NCBI GenBank assembly: GCA_947579665.1
Contig: OX388345.1
Location: 68,687,454-68,751,453 of the forward strand
Source of the DNA: Sympetrum striolatum
Taxonomy: Eukaryota; Arthropoda; Insecta; Odonata; Libellulidae
Reading direction: 5' to 3'
Length of the DNA: 64,000 bases
Shown here piece after piece: positions 21,731 through 34,291 of the stretch (within the stretch, counting starts at the first letter, position 1; each line of letters starts with the position of its first letter). Below the pieces are notes generated by a model. The model did not search any database. It had not been told where the DNA came from and saw only the letters and a program-made list of their open reading frames with translations. Both the position numbers and the translations under genes were made by a program.

Positions 21731-24700
21731 GATTTGAAAATTGAAATCGGAGTAAATGCGAATTAACAAAGTTTTGATATTTGTAAAGGATGTCCAAAAT
21801 CATCGCATACCTCTAGATCTGAGATTTCGGCACTTACGCTTAAAATTCAAATCAAATAAAACGAGCATACATACGAATATTGTCTAATATATCGAAAAAT
21901 ATATTCAATAAATATAGTAAAATACCATAAGAAATAAATCATTCGTCATAAAACTGAATTTTGTAACCATCAATAGTTTTTAAACGCCGAAAGTTGTTTA
22001 CAGTTGTGTAAATGCTGGATGTAAAAGAAAAACGAGCACTCGCAAACACACTAACCATATGGACAACATTGTTACTATGATATGGTGGTTTTTAAATACT
22101 CTGTCTTAGGAAAAGTTATGCAGAAGGTTCTGTTTGCGATACTTATTTCTGTATATTATTTTCTGAGTCTAGCGCAGGGCCGGCGGAAACGAGTCTCAAA
22201 AGGCTTCCATTCAGACAGACGCCAATCCCTGGGGGACTCCAAATTGTCACCGAACAGTGTATAACCAGAAAGCATGCATCTATGTTCATAAACGCCAATT
22301 CTTTTTGGGACATCTAATATCCCTTTATCTTTTAGTACCCAGTTAGATGTATTTGAGTTTCAATTGAGCGATTCAAACTTTTATTGCTAATAAATATTTC
22401 TTTCGATAAACGCCTTATGAGCCAAAGTGAGTCTCACATTATAAAATAATGTCGACGCACATCGAAAGATGGGTATCAAAAACATTTGTGAGCTGAATTT
22501 ATTCTAAATCTAAATGTTTTTCGAAAATCGATTTTCCTAATGTGAATTGATCTTACAATTAAAGGCTCACAATTCTGGTACATCGAAACCAATTGAAAAT
22601 GTGATAATGAAGGTAAAGAGTTTTCTACATGAAAGCTTCGTGTTTACGTTTAAGCAAATTTATGCTCATGAGGTCCTCAAACCGCGTGGATATTAAATGA
22701 GATGTAATATGACACCCGAAATATATTCCGAAGTGAAACGCATAGAAATTGCATATGCATAATTCCCTGTTTCCTTGTGAACAAACCGCACCGGTTGGTT
22801 TTGAAAACTTCCGAGCGATACCGTTAATTATGGCATCAATTAACATAAATGAATACGAACCAATCCGCTGATTAATTAATATCTTTGGGATACATATGCC
22901 AAAATTGTAATATTGAATGGAATATTGGAGGTATGTGAGAATTTCGAATGAATTATTAAACAAAATTCCTAGAGCTGAGGCGGACACATTAACTCATGAG
23001 ATGTATGAATCAGTAATACCATTTCAATTGATTGCATAAAATATTTCTATCCAAAGATAGGCATCATCAACCAACAAATCGTTCGTGTTGGGTGATTTTA
23101 TATGGACTTTAATACTTTATTCATCTTTACGCTATAAAAAACATGGACATATATTTTGAATGTGTTAGAATATAATTAGTTTAAAAGTCCCACCAAAAGT
23201 TATTTAAGCTTCAACTGACTGTGGGAAGAGTAATGACAGACTAGTATCAGATGTTTCTACGAAGAGAAGAAACATTTCCTCCCAATCTAAATACCTCTCC
23301 AAACAAATGGATAATGCAGTATTTGCACTGTTCATAATCACGCTTATTTCTGTCATCTCTGATGATGTTATGTCCAGCTTCCGTAATTAACACTCAGTTG
23401 ATGTTACGTATTCTTTTTTCACTCTATCCCGCTTCTGGTATCCAGGGAGTACTAAATAAACCCATTTCTACGTGATCTTCCCCTGGAATAAGGAAATGCA
23501 ACTATTTAAAGAAATTTCGTCCATGAACATTAGAATTGTTTTCCTCTGCGACAAAAACTTCATTTATAAAGTTTCATTTACTTAAAATATTACGGTATTA
23601 GGAAAATTAATAATTATACTTGTTGTCGAAGGCTCCAGAATAAAAGCTAATTTTAGAGAGAAAATGACTGAAGTGTGAAATATATAAACTTGAAACATTT
23701 AAAACATTCATCGTTATCACATATTAACACTAGGATTTGATGTGTTGGCAATTGCTTGCAGAATGAACTTAATTCTTTCGGAAAAAAAGAGAAACTTAGC
23801 GGTAGGAGACAGCTTTTTTCCCATATTTCTCTATTTTTAACGATGATGCTGAGGAATTTGAAGTATCTGAAATATGGTTGGAGAAACGGCGACCGTAGCA
23901 AAGAGAAAAGGATCTTTCAAAAGTGGATTAATAAGATCAACTCTATAAAGGTCACTAAGTGAAAAGCGGGGGAGCTAGCGATGGGATAATCTCTTCGAAG
24001 CAGAATCCACGGGGGGAAAGAAGACGACCAAAAAGAGATTCCGGCTCAGAAAGTTATAATCGGATGAGAGGGCGAGATACCTCTAAGAAGGGGTTTGATA
24101 GGGAACTCAATTATTCGATTTGTTGTAAATAGAGACGTTGGACAACAGAAATTTGAACGATTATGGATTACTAAGAGAAAAAGAGGAATTAAAAAAGAAA
24201 AACATAGGGCTTACCTGCACAATATTCAGCCCGTTTAATATTTGGATTGAACCTAAACCACTCCATTATTAACAAGGAAGAGCTTTGGATAGGAAATGAG
24301 GCAAACTAAACAAGATGATGAGTGAGGTAGACAATCCATGCTACACTTACTGAGTCATTGCATAAAAAAAGAGAACAGATACACGTCAGTACAGTAGAAT
24401 ATTCTTTTTAGTAACTGTTTACATACGATTCATTACGTAATGGACAAGATGAAAGCTGTGATTTAGCATCACTCATATCTTAGTAGCTCTTGTAACATCA
24501 TATCCATTACTATATAATAAATACATTTTCTGCTATCCTGAACCGAGATATAAATTAGAGGAAATTCCATTCATCAAGATATAATGGAATAATCGTATAC
24601 AAGGATGATATAAAAATAAAGTTGATTAAATTAAAGCGATTTTGGAAAATACATAAATTTAAACCTATAATACATAGGAAATAATCTCAAAAAATATCTA

Positions 24701-25099
24701 TCCTAGAATTTTATCGAACTTTCATATGTACAATCTGCATTTCGCAAACATGCAGCCAGCGATGAGCTAATTGCGTTTTCATCACAAAAGATACTTCAAT
24801 TTCGGTTTCATCTTTCTTTCCGAATTCTGCTCCATGCCTTGCTTTAAATAAATATCCCGTACCAATCCAATTAGAGAAGTAACAAGAGTATCATCCATAG
24901 CGTTTGCCTCAACTCAAGGGATATAAATCTTTTTAGAAACCGATCCCAAAATCTCTATCAACGAGTGATTTATGCACCAACCAATGCCCTCCCTTAACGG
25001 TCGAGGATAAGTTAACCGATACTCCGGAAATGAAATTTCGTCGATATTCCGTCCCAAGGACGAAAATATCCTCTTTTCAACACATCTCGGAGACGGTGA
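21731..25099. other. Mostly AT-rich sequence, no supported gene
   Basis: Contains one 48-codon frame with a signal-peptide-like start at 22118-22264 (see findings). There is an imperfect hairpin near 23064-23098 (ATCANCCAACA arms). The 120-codon minus frame at 22625-22987 has no recognisable domain. Confidence 0.45.
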
Positions 25100-25690
25100 G
25101 GTCAGAAAATCGTCAGCCGTAGAGAGATTGCGCGAAAAGGAAATTAATCACTCCGGAATGAATGGAACCAGTCCTGGGAGTTGTTTTTGCGAAAGTTGCA
25201 CCAGCGACGGGGACCTTCTTGCCTCGGCCTCCTACAACCAACCGACTACAGACCTCCAAAGAAGAAAAACCCGGTCGGGGACAAAAGAGAAAGGACACGA
25301 ATGGGAGCTGCAGTGGCACCCTTCCTCTTCCCCTCAAGTGCGCAATTATCCCACCAGGCGGCACGAGAGTCGCTTAATGGGAGAAGAGTCTCCCTCCTCG
25401 GGAGAGAAGTGTTTGCAGAGAAATGAGTGATTTCTCTCCATCTCTCCCCAAACGCTCCTTCAAGAGCGGTCATTACGGGCCTTCTAAGGGGGGAGAGGAA
25501 GTGGCGGTCCCATTTTACCAAACACACCCCGAACTGTGAAAGAGGCCCGCCCCATTTTACCAAACATGCCCGAGTGCGGCAGAGGGAGGTGCTGCTAAGA
25601 CGGAGAGTGGAGTTTGTGAAGATTAGCGACAGAAGATTGGCTGCTGACCTTTTCTCCACAGAAAGTTTGCTACCCTATTTCCCCTACACG
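25100..25690. other. GC-rich island with internal 42-bp-spaced repeat
   Basis: Low stop density on both strands gives up to four overlapping frames (longest 137 codons, minus, 25246-25659), so coding is unlikely. A direct repeat CCCATTTTACCAAACA occurs at 25509 and again at 25551, exactly 42 bp apart. Confidence 0.45.
25509..25571. repeat. Two-copy direct repeat, 42-bp period
   Basis: About 21 bp (CCCATTTTACCAAACAYRCCC) repeated once with a 42-bp period, suggesting a tandem duplication whose remaining half has diverged. Confidence 0.75.
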
Positions 25691-26749
25691 TAGTATTTTA
25701 TAAAAAATATTTCATCTACTCTGGCTATTTACTTCTCCAAATGAATCTTTTACTCTTCCTCCGCCAAAAAACTCGGCTTCGTCGAGAGTAGGAGTGATCA
25801 TAAGTCCTTTAATGATGTTACTTTGCACCAATTAACCCCCACCTATGGTATCAATGCAGAATGTAGGACCATGAACACGAGCATAGCATTCGAAAATTAT
25901 GAAATGGTCCAGCGTTAACCCACGCATATCTATAAGAATTGCGACTACAAATCGACAAGGTTTTCCAATAAAATCCTTAGCATAAGATGAAAGTCCTTAC
26001 GAGTGAGGAAATTAAGTTTTGGGATGATTTCTCTATAATTTCAGAGATGGCAGGTTCTCGTAAGAACTGGCCAATCCAAAGAATCACTTTTTCCTCTAAC
26101 AGGACATGATAGTAAGCGATTGGAAAAATTCACTTCGGGTACACGACCTCCTTACAACACACCGTATTGTGACTTCCTGGGTGAATGCGTAATTTTATAT
26201 CAGTGATTTCAAACTTAAGACTCAACGAGGCCATTAATTCATTTTTATGTGGTTGTTGAACCGTAATATTCAATAGCCACATTTCAAGAACGCGAACAAT
26301 TTAAAAATGTTGTTTCACTTATGCATTTTAGTATATATAATCTACCAAAGATTTATATTGTTGCATTCGATTAAAAGGAAACTAGGGAGTAATGGGAAAG
26401 ATAATTTGTAAAATTGTTTAGTCTTAAATTTTTACCCATGACTCATTGGGACATTATATTAAAATTATATATTTATATTATTCATTCAGCACTTTATATA
26501 TTCACGGCAAGAAGATGAAGAAAAGCAAATATCATAGGAAATGAATTTATGAAATACCTTAAACTTCAATTATTACTTATGATTGACGCTATTCATATCT
26601 CTAAAGATTAAATAAAAGTATGCGGTAGTAAGATTAAATGCGCAAGCCATAGTTTGTGCCCCAGTGAATTTGATCATTCAGTAATGTTAATGTATTTATA
26701 TTGGGTAAAAGCGATAAATAAACTATAATGAGTATATGTATCTACCGAA
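25691..26749. other. AT-rich sequence, no gene recognised
   Basis: No feature beyond short random frames. Confidence 0.5.
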
Positions 26750-27470
26750 CCCCCACAGCAAGGGAGTGATAAGGAGTGCGTTGGAAGGGATACCCCTTCC
26801 TATTTGAATGATGAATCCACATTAATATGAATCATCAGCGAGGAGTGCGTGGGGACATACGAGAGGCCTGGAGAGACGCTCCTCTACATGCAAAATATCT
26901 CCGTCGTTGTTTGCGGGGATTTTAAACATCTCCCCGGCGACGGATTAAGTTCCACCAAGGCGATGGTTAATGACAACGAATAAAACTGGTCGCTAGGGTT
27001 CTCGGGGGGAGAATAACTTTTAGCGCCGTCCACCGGAAGGGAAGGCGGTGCCGTGGGACTTGAGTTATCGACTACTGCAACCGGTTAATGCTTAAACAGG
27101 GTTTTATCTCGGTTTCCAAGGATATAGCGAGGATCGGGTTCAACGCCGCGGCCGAATATTAACTACCGAAATAAGGAAACGTCTTGCGAGATGTTTCTGC
27201 CCTAAATGATGCTTATCCATCAAAATTATCGCGTTAGAGTGCGTCTCGGGAGGAGCTCCTTTGTATACGGAATATACGCTCCTGGTGAGTTACATCAACT
27301 CTTTTGATGGGCTAAAAACGATCTTAAATTACTCGTTCGTCCTGGAAATTTTAATGCGAGAGGCACGACGCAAAATTAATCGCTTAATTTGGTCGTTCGG
27401 AATCGTTTGAGTTTGAACTTTGATCTTTCGGGCGAAATAAAGTGTTGTATGGGCAAAATAAAAGTAGCGC
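26750..27470. promoter_or_regulatory. Candidate developmental enhancer-like island
   Basis: About 700 bp of CpG-rich, complex, stop-dense sequence. Motifs visible: ATGCAAAAT (26888-26896, POU-like), CTTTGATC (27418-27425, an exact match to the TCF/LEF consensus CTTTGWWS), and AAAATTAATCGCTTAATTT (27371-27389, clustered homeodomain cores). No reading frame spans it. High complexity flanked by AT-rich sequence is typical of conserved non-coding elements. Conservation itself cannot be checked here. Confidence 0.33.
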
Positions 27471-28449
27471 AGCAGGAGATGCTTTTCAAATGACATCGTT
27501 TATCTAAATCCTCTTCGAATTGCAGCGAAGAATTCATAGATAATATTTTAATACGAATATATATATCAATAAAAATTACTTTATAATTTATTAGGTATTC
27601 ATTACGCCTTAATATTACTAGTGAGATCTATAGGAGAAAATATCCTGATGATGTAAAAAATGAGACAAATTAAGGCTAGGTTGAGGCTCTTTCTGTTTGA
27701 GAAATTATGCTCTAATTATGAAATAAACTAAACCTATAAAAATAAGTATGGCTTGCAACAGATGCCGCTTTATTTCATTCGTTTTAGCATACTTGATTTG
27801 TATCAATGCAATTTGAGCTTTGCTCCTATCCTAAATTTCCGCTGATGAAATATAATTCCACTACAGACCCATATGTATAGAAGCAAGGAAATTCTAAGAT
27901 ACATCAATAAAAAAATTACCAAGTACCCAAGATAACCACGCAAGATTTCGCAAATCTGCTAAACGATACATATAATAAGATGCTAAATAACCATCAACAT
28001 CTATATAGATATACTAAAAAAAACTAACGGGCATTTAATGCAATTTAGCTAAACTAACAAATTGAGAGAAATAGAACATATAATTATAATTATAGTAGAT
28101 TAAACTGAAAATAAAATGTAAATAATTCATTAAAAACGTACTGTAAACAAGAGCGTAAAACATCGAATTAAAAAGAAACGGCACACAGAAAATACGTCGA
28201 CTATAAAACGTATGTAATATAAAAATACGTACACATAAACGACACATGTTGGTAAACATGAAGAAGTAAAACATATAAAGACACACAAAATATATAACAA
28301 AAAGAGGAGAGAAAAAATATAAAGAAAAAAAACGATATGGCTCGACGAAAAAAAAAGACTTCCTAACATGCAATCTTGAGAAAGTCGGACAATGCATCTG
28401 GGACAGCGAAATAAATGAAAAGGAGGCATCTTCCAGCGAATTTGGGATC
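27471..28449. other. AT-rich sequence, no supported gene
   Basis: An A-rich plus strand (28030-28370) leaves long open minus frames of 139 and 99 codons. They overlap in different phases and are dominated by F, Y and L from poly-A composition. Not called. Confidence 0.5.
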
Positions 28450-28830
28450 ATCACTGTCTCCAGATATTAAAAAATGAATCTCTCTCTATCGGATTAAATC
28501 TTTGAGGCAGCCAGAAAAAAAAAAGCATTCCGAAACAAGTAGTGATTGCTCCCAGAGCAAAACAAAAAAGCAGCAGAACAAAACGGCGAGCGAGCGAAAT
28601 TCTCGTCGTCGCAGTTTGCTCTTTTTCCCCCCACTCCTTCCTTGCGGGGAGTTCGCACCGCACACCACCGGAGGGATAAAAAGTTTTTACTGCCAAATGG
28701 CAAACGACGACAGGGAGGGGTCGCTCCTGTGTATCCAAGCAGTTTGGAAGGCTGGAGAGGGAAGTGTACAGAAGGAGGGACAGAAAAATGAGAGAGAGAG
28801 AGAGTTACGAATGGGAGATTTGGAGGGTTA
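28450..28830. other. GC island ending in a GA microsatellite
   Basis: Overlapping frames on both strands without domains. The region ends with (GA)n at about 28791-28804, which could serve as a GAGA-factor site. Confidence 0.4.
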
Positions 28831-29699
28831 AATGTAATCCAATCATCATCTTAAAGCTGTACCATTTCTACAATCACGATTCCTATCTATGAAGAAAAAT
28901 ACGTGATTTACATCCGACAAGAAGGGATTCCGATCTGATTTGAAACATTCACATCAAGCAATTATTCATGAATACTGATTTCAAATGCCTTGGAATGACT
29001 GTTTACAATATTTGAATTGGTGTTTACCTCTAATAATTAGACGCATATAAGTTTGATTAACATTAGAATTTCCCCGCATCCGATCATACTTCAATTCCTT
29101 TACATCTTCGACTTCTCATTGATATTTTTATGAATATAATTGCAAATACTGCCAAATATTCACAATTATTAAAATCAAGTATATATCCAAAGCAAAACAA
29201 TACGTATAAGCAAGGAATTATTTTATGTGAAAGTTGTTTACATAAAATACTGAAAATCCGAATTATATTTCTTTTTGTGGTATGATTTTTTAAATATTAA
29301 ATAAAGTAAATTGTGAATTTATGCTAAAATAAATTATGAGCGCATATTGAAAACATACCTACATACATATAAATCATGACAACGTTCATATATTTCATAC
29401 CTTCTCGTGATTAATTTAGAATATATATGTTTTTCAATTTGGTAACAAATAGTCGTAAATTAAAGTTATAAAAATGCTTAGCATGTTCAAGAATGTGAGA
29501 AAATTACTGAATTAATTAGATGTGCCTTTTAAAATAAATTAGTCTAGTTGGTGACAACTTTTCTTTTCAATTATCAGAAGCTTTATTTTCTTCTTTTTCA
29601 TTTCTCTTATTATAAATATTTCTTCCTTTAATATTTTCCTCGTTTCACGTTAAAAATTCAAGATAAATACACAATCTATTGGTACGCACTTCTGATCTG
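28831..29699. other. AT-rich sequence, no gene recognised
   Basis: Nothing beyond short random frames. Confidence 0.5.
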
Positions 29700-30260
29700 T
29701 GTAATTTCTCATGTAAAGAATGCAGAATGCACAAGGATCGAAGGGAGAAAAAAACACGGCTAGAAAGAAAGCAATTGGAATAGCAACGAGAAAAGTGAAA
29801 GAGCTAATGAGGGAACGATAGAAACGAAAGGGCATAGAGATAGAGAGAGAGACAGAGGGAAGGTGAGGGAGAGAGAGACTTCCTCGGGGCGATACGAGCA
29901 TGTAGATCAACGGATGAAAAAGGACAAAAGGAAAGACGGAGAACGGCGGGCAGACAGAAGGGAAAAAAGGGGTTCCACCCTTGGAATGCCTCCACCCTTT
30001 TGCAAGGAAAGCCCACTCCCTTACCCCCGCATCAGACAACATTTCTTTGCTCCGCCTAACCCACTGCGCTGCTCCATGTCAGCGCCTGAGTTTGCGGTTT
30101 ACCCTACGCCGCATTCTACAACTGCCCCTCCGCCCTTTAATCGCCACGCCCTCGGGCCCTTAAGACCCTTCTGCGAGGACCTCGCGCACACACCTACCGA
30201 TCCGACTCCGCCCACGACTTTCCCTCGCATTTCCAAAACGTTTCAGTTTTGATTCCCATA
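29700..30260. other. Compositional island, purine-rich then pyrimidine-rich
   Basis: The plus strand is strongly G/A-rich from about 29740 to 29965 (with GAGAGAGAGACAGAG-type tracts near 29838-29878), then C/T-rich from about 29970 to 30240. The polarity is opposite to the islands at 7.8, 15.7, 33.6 and 42.7 kb. Open frames on both strands follow from the skew. Confidence 0.5.
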
Positions 30261-33200
30261 CACGGGATTCTTCATCGAAAGGCATTAAGAGTTTTATCTG
30301 AGACTATAACAGTAGCGATCTTTCTTAGAAATGGATTGATGATTGACGTGATCGAAGAACATACATACCAATAGACTTATTCGTAATCTCTACTACCATT
30401 ATCACTGAATCATTATTTCACATCAGTATATCCACTCAAATGAATCTATTCCATTTAATAAATATTTTTCAAATGAATAAATAGGGATGACAGAAAATTG
30501 CCATATATATCACGAGTACAACACCTACGACTCGCAGCCTCAAGCAGCCCCTTTAGGGTTCACTCTGTATCCCTAGGTGGTTTGGGAATTATACCCATTG
30601 CAAGAAATGGTTATTGTTATAATTTGTGAATTAATGCCAGTAATTATAAATAGGCTATTGAAGAAAACGTTTAAGAATATGCATCTCCTATTTAATGTAA
30701 ATTAAAATTATTCAGAAAAGTACTCAAAGTATATCATGGATTGAATTACTTATGCTTGTATGTTTGCATGAATAACTACTTAGTAAATCAAGAAAATAAT
30801 CTTTATTTCGCAAAAAATCTTCTTCTGATCTCAATGATAACTTGTTGGATCTTACTTGCCCTTCCATTTTTACAATTTTTTATGGCTGATGTATTTTATA
30901 TTTTAGTTATTATGAAATATGAATTAACTTATTTATGTGCATCTAAAGCTATTTCATTCCCTGCGAAAAACTGTTTACATACGCCTGAATATCAACACTT
31001 ACGACTCGCCATTAAAAAATTACACATCACATAAATTCTTTCTAGAAACGAAGAACATCCAGGTTAAGTTGAAATTGACTTAGGAGCTGTCATTTTCGCA
31101 GATCGACAGTTCGACATATTTACTAACGATCCTTATAAGATGTTATTTTTTCGGTGTAGCAAAGCATCGTCAACCGTAATGCTGGACTAGAGTGTCAAGG
31201 AGTTAATGCATTTTCAGCTCCAGCCCGCATAACACGCAAAATCTGCGGGTTGCATAACTTGACGGATAGTTTCCTCTTTCATTCTGAAAAGGTATCACTG
31301 ACAACAGTAACAATTACGATGGCAATTTCATCATTATTTCCTCATGATCATACAGATATAAATTTAATTTTATTAAAACAATGATAAGGAAACCAAAGTA
31401 GAAAGAACGTAGTCTTAAAGAATCAAGTATTTGTGAATCATAAGAACGTGCATTTATTTCTGAATACGTATATCTAATTAAGTACTGGAAGGACTGAATT
31501 TTAACGATATCTGCTCTTAATCATCAATCCTACATTTTAATCCATCCAAAATTCCGTTACCTAATGAAATCAATAAAGCTCACGAAAGTTCACTCACTCA
31601 TGCTTAAGTTTTACATTCATCGATTTACTACGGCAATTCATTCACCCTTCCATCTAACATGCATCATAGTGATCAAATGAAATCGAAATAAATACGGCGA
31701 TAGCCAAGAAGTCTTTTAGTGAGCAGGTCTGATGACCAGGTACCATAAGAATGATTATAGGGGAAGGTTTGTAAAGGTATTCGTCGGACGTAAATTGCTA
31801 AATTAGTGTCCATCAGAAACTGTAGGACTGAAGGACAAGGAGAATGAAGGTTTTTGGAAATGCAACTGTAACATTAAATCGAAATAAACGAGGAATTTAT
31901 TTGATGTTAGTGGAGATTGATTGATTTGGTTGAGGAAAAACACAGAAATAAAAAATTCAGACCGTAGAAGCAAGCTTATCAGTTAATAAGGAAACAGAGT
32001 GCAAGGGAAGAAGATCAAACAGTTCTTAGTAGAGTATTTGATTGTGCATTATCCTATCAAGAGGTAGATGTCACTAGCATTTCATTTAAAAATAAGCTTA
32101 TTGCCTGTCTGAACAGCACTTAGCCCCGTCACGTCTTGGGCCTTCTAACCTTAGTCACCAAAATATCTTACAAGGGAAACACCAGGTTTATGGGAAACGG
32201 ATTCAAACGAAAATTTTATGGCACATTATCTGCTTAAAAATGGTGGACACATGTCTGACCGTTCAACTCATTGGGCCTTTGTTTATCAAAAATAAGCAAC
32301 TGAGAATCGAAAATACGCAACCCCGATATACTTACGCATTGCCATGGAAACATCGAGGTTTACCACTTAGGAAATAATGCTCTTCCTTTTTTTTCTGATA
32401 ACTTACTGTTTTGCGAATAAAATTCATCTTCATTAGCAAGTGCAGCGCAATGGCCCTACAAACAGCTCTTTTCATTGGCGTCCATAAATAGGAACTCAAA
32501 TGAATAAAAACTTTAAGTATCACTCATATCTCATCAGTATAGCTGGATTAAGGCGCGATAAAAAGAACTAGTACTCATTCTCATCGTATCCTGTTTTCCC
32601 CATACTCAACAAATCTTTTCTTTTTTCTGTCTTCCCTCACAAATTGATTGCAATCTCTTCTAAGAGACATACATAAAAGAAAAGGAAGGATACAGTTTTC
32701 TCTATATAGTACTAAAAGACGAATAAAACATAGTCCTTTCATCAACATAATTAGACAAACAATAAAAGGTCTAGAGAAAGACGCAAACCGTTCTAAGTAC
32801 AATGCGATTTTATTTATAATAATATGATGATATAATAATATTGTATTTGAACATAATATTGAAAAAATAATGTTTGTAATTGTATTGCAGATCTTTTATA
32901 GTAATGATCAATGATAATAAGGTGTTAATTGCTTAAATGTTTTGCTTGGTAATATTAATTGGCAACGGTTATTCTATTTACTTTTGATACTAGAACTATC
33001 CGTGATTATGTAATAGTAGGTGTTTATGATTAACGGAAGTGGGCAATGAATATAGTAAATTAATTAATCATCAATTTTCAACATTTTGACTAAACATGTA
33101 AGATGAGCAAAAATATTTTGTAAAGCTTAATAATTGATGCTGGATGCATTTAGGATTTGAGTATTGTCATACAGCAGCAAGAGTCATAGCAAAATATATA

Positions 33201-33309
33201 TTGGGTATGCAAATATCTTAGTCAACACTTTTTATTACAAGATATCGGTCAAGATTATTCAATTCCTTTGGGGATTAATCATCTTGGGTAGGTAATTTAA
33301 GGAACAAAC
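30261..33309. other. AT-rich sequence, no gene recognised
   Basis: Only short frames. The 97-codon frame at 30741-31034 is hydrophobic because of AT-rich codons and has no family signature. Confidence 0.5.
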
Positions 33310-33960
33310 GCTTGATAAATGAATCATTTCACGAACATCCTTATACCTTTGCGGTTTTTCTCCTATTAATTCCGTCCCCTTTACCCAACGCCCTCTTTGA
33401 CTCATCCCCTTTCGTACTCACTCATTCGCCACCGTCTCCTTCAACAGAGACAAAGACAAAACCCCTTCGCCTCACAAGCGCCGTCTGCCTTTTTTATCTT
33501 ATCGTCCCTCTCCGGCAAAATTCAACCCCAGTCGTGCAGACTTTTACCCTTCCTCCAGCCCCATTTCCGCTCCGGCCATTTCCTTGGGATACCGCGTCCG
33601 CTCCGTGTGTGTGCAGCTTGCGTGGAATGCGATGAATGGATGCGAGAGTTGGGCGTGAGAGATGTTGTCTCTTGGGCGAGGGGGGAGTGGGTGTACGCGG
33701 AAAAAGACGCCGGAATGCGGGGAGACCTAATGGAGTGCCTGCGAGAGAGTGGTCTACAACACTCCATTATGCTACCGAAGGAATAAGAATGAAGAGGCCG
33801 GCCCTTTCTGCAAGAGAGAGGTCGCAACCTGCGGCGTGCACCGTCTCCCTTGCTCGATGGTATTTTCACGGGAGGAAGGGAGAGACGGAGGAACGATGGG
33901 GGTCAATAAGAAAATGACCTCTAAACCCTCTCCCAGACTTCCTTTGATATCCTATTAATA
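33310..33960. other. Compositional island, pyrimidine-rich then purine-rich
   Basis: C/T-rich from about 33340 to 33600 and G/A-rich from about 33620 to 33920. Five overlapping frames (70-129 codons) on both strands are mutually inconsistent and have no domain. Confidence 0.5.
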
Positions 33961-34281
33961 GGGTTTAAAAGGGCGTCGGAATTATCTGCTCGAGTGAGAT
34001 GAATGAACGTGAGCGTCGTGAAGGAAATGGGAAGAAAGGGTGAATCAGCAGGGAGAAGACAAACCTAAAATATGTCATACCGATTCAAAAAAATAACAGA
34101 CGAACTTGATTTTATTCATCTTTACCAGGAATACTTTTTCCACCGTTGGTTTCAACAAAGGCCACGACAGCCACTGATAATGTATTTTGCTGTATTTTTA
34201 GATACTAAAATGTCATCGGAATTCGTTTGATTATTATACAGATGTAAATATTTGGATTCCTAAAATTACGAGTAAATACAG
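33961..34281. other. Spacer before the retrotransposon
   Basis: No gene. In the frame that becomes the retrotransposon frame there is a stop at 34199-34201. The intervening codons do not resemble reverse transcriptase until about 34292, which fits an element start near 34291. Confidence 0.55.
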
Positions 34282-34290
34282 AGTACAGAG
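34282..34290. repeat. Candidate target-site duplication, left
   Basis: AGTACAGAG immediately precedes the point where reverse-transcriptase similarity begins. It is repeated at 35675-35683 just after the 3' tail. The core TACAGAG is also present at 34277-34283, so the exact boundary is slightly ambiguous. Confidence 0.6.
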
Positions 34291-34291
34291 T

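Noticed and set aside
22625..22987. 120-codon minus frame
   Set aside because: No recognisable domain. AT-rich and isolated, with no supporting splice or promoter signals.
25246..25659. 137-codon minus open frame
   Set aside because: Four other frames on both strands overlap it, and the repeat inside is a DNA-level duplication. No recognisable domain.
28035..28454. 139- and 99-codon minus frames rich in F, Y and L
   Set aside because: Arise from an A-rich plus strand and overlap in different phases. No membrane-protein family signature.
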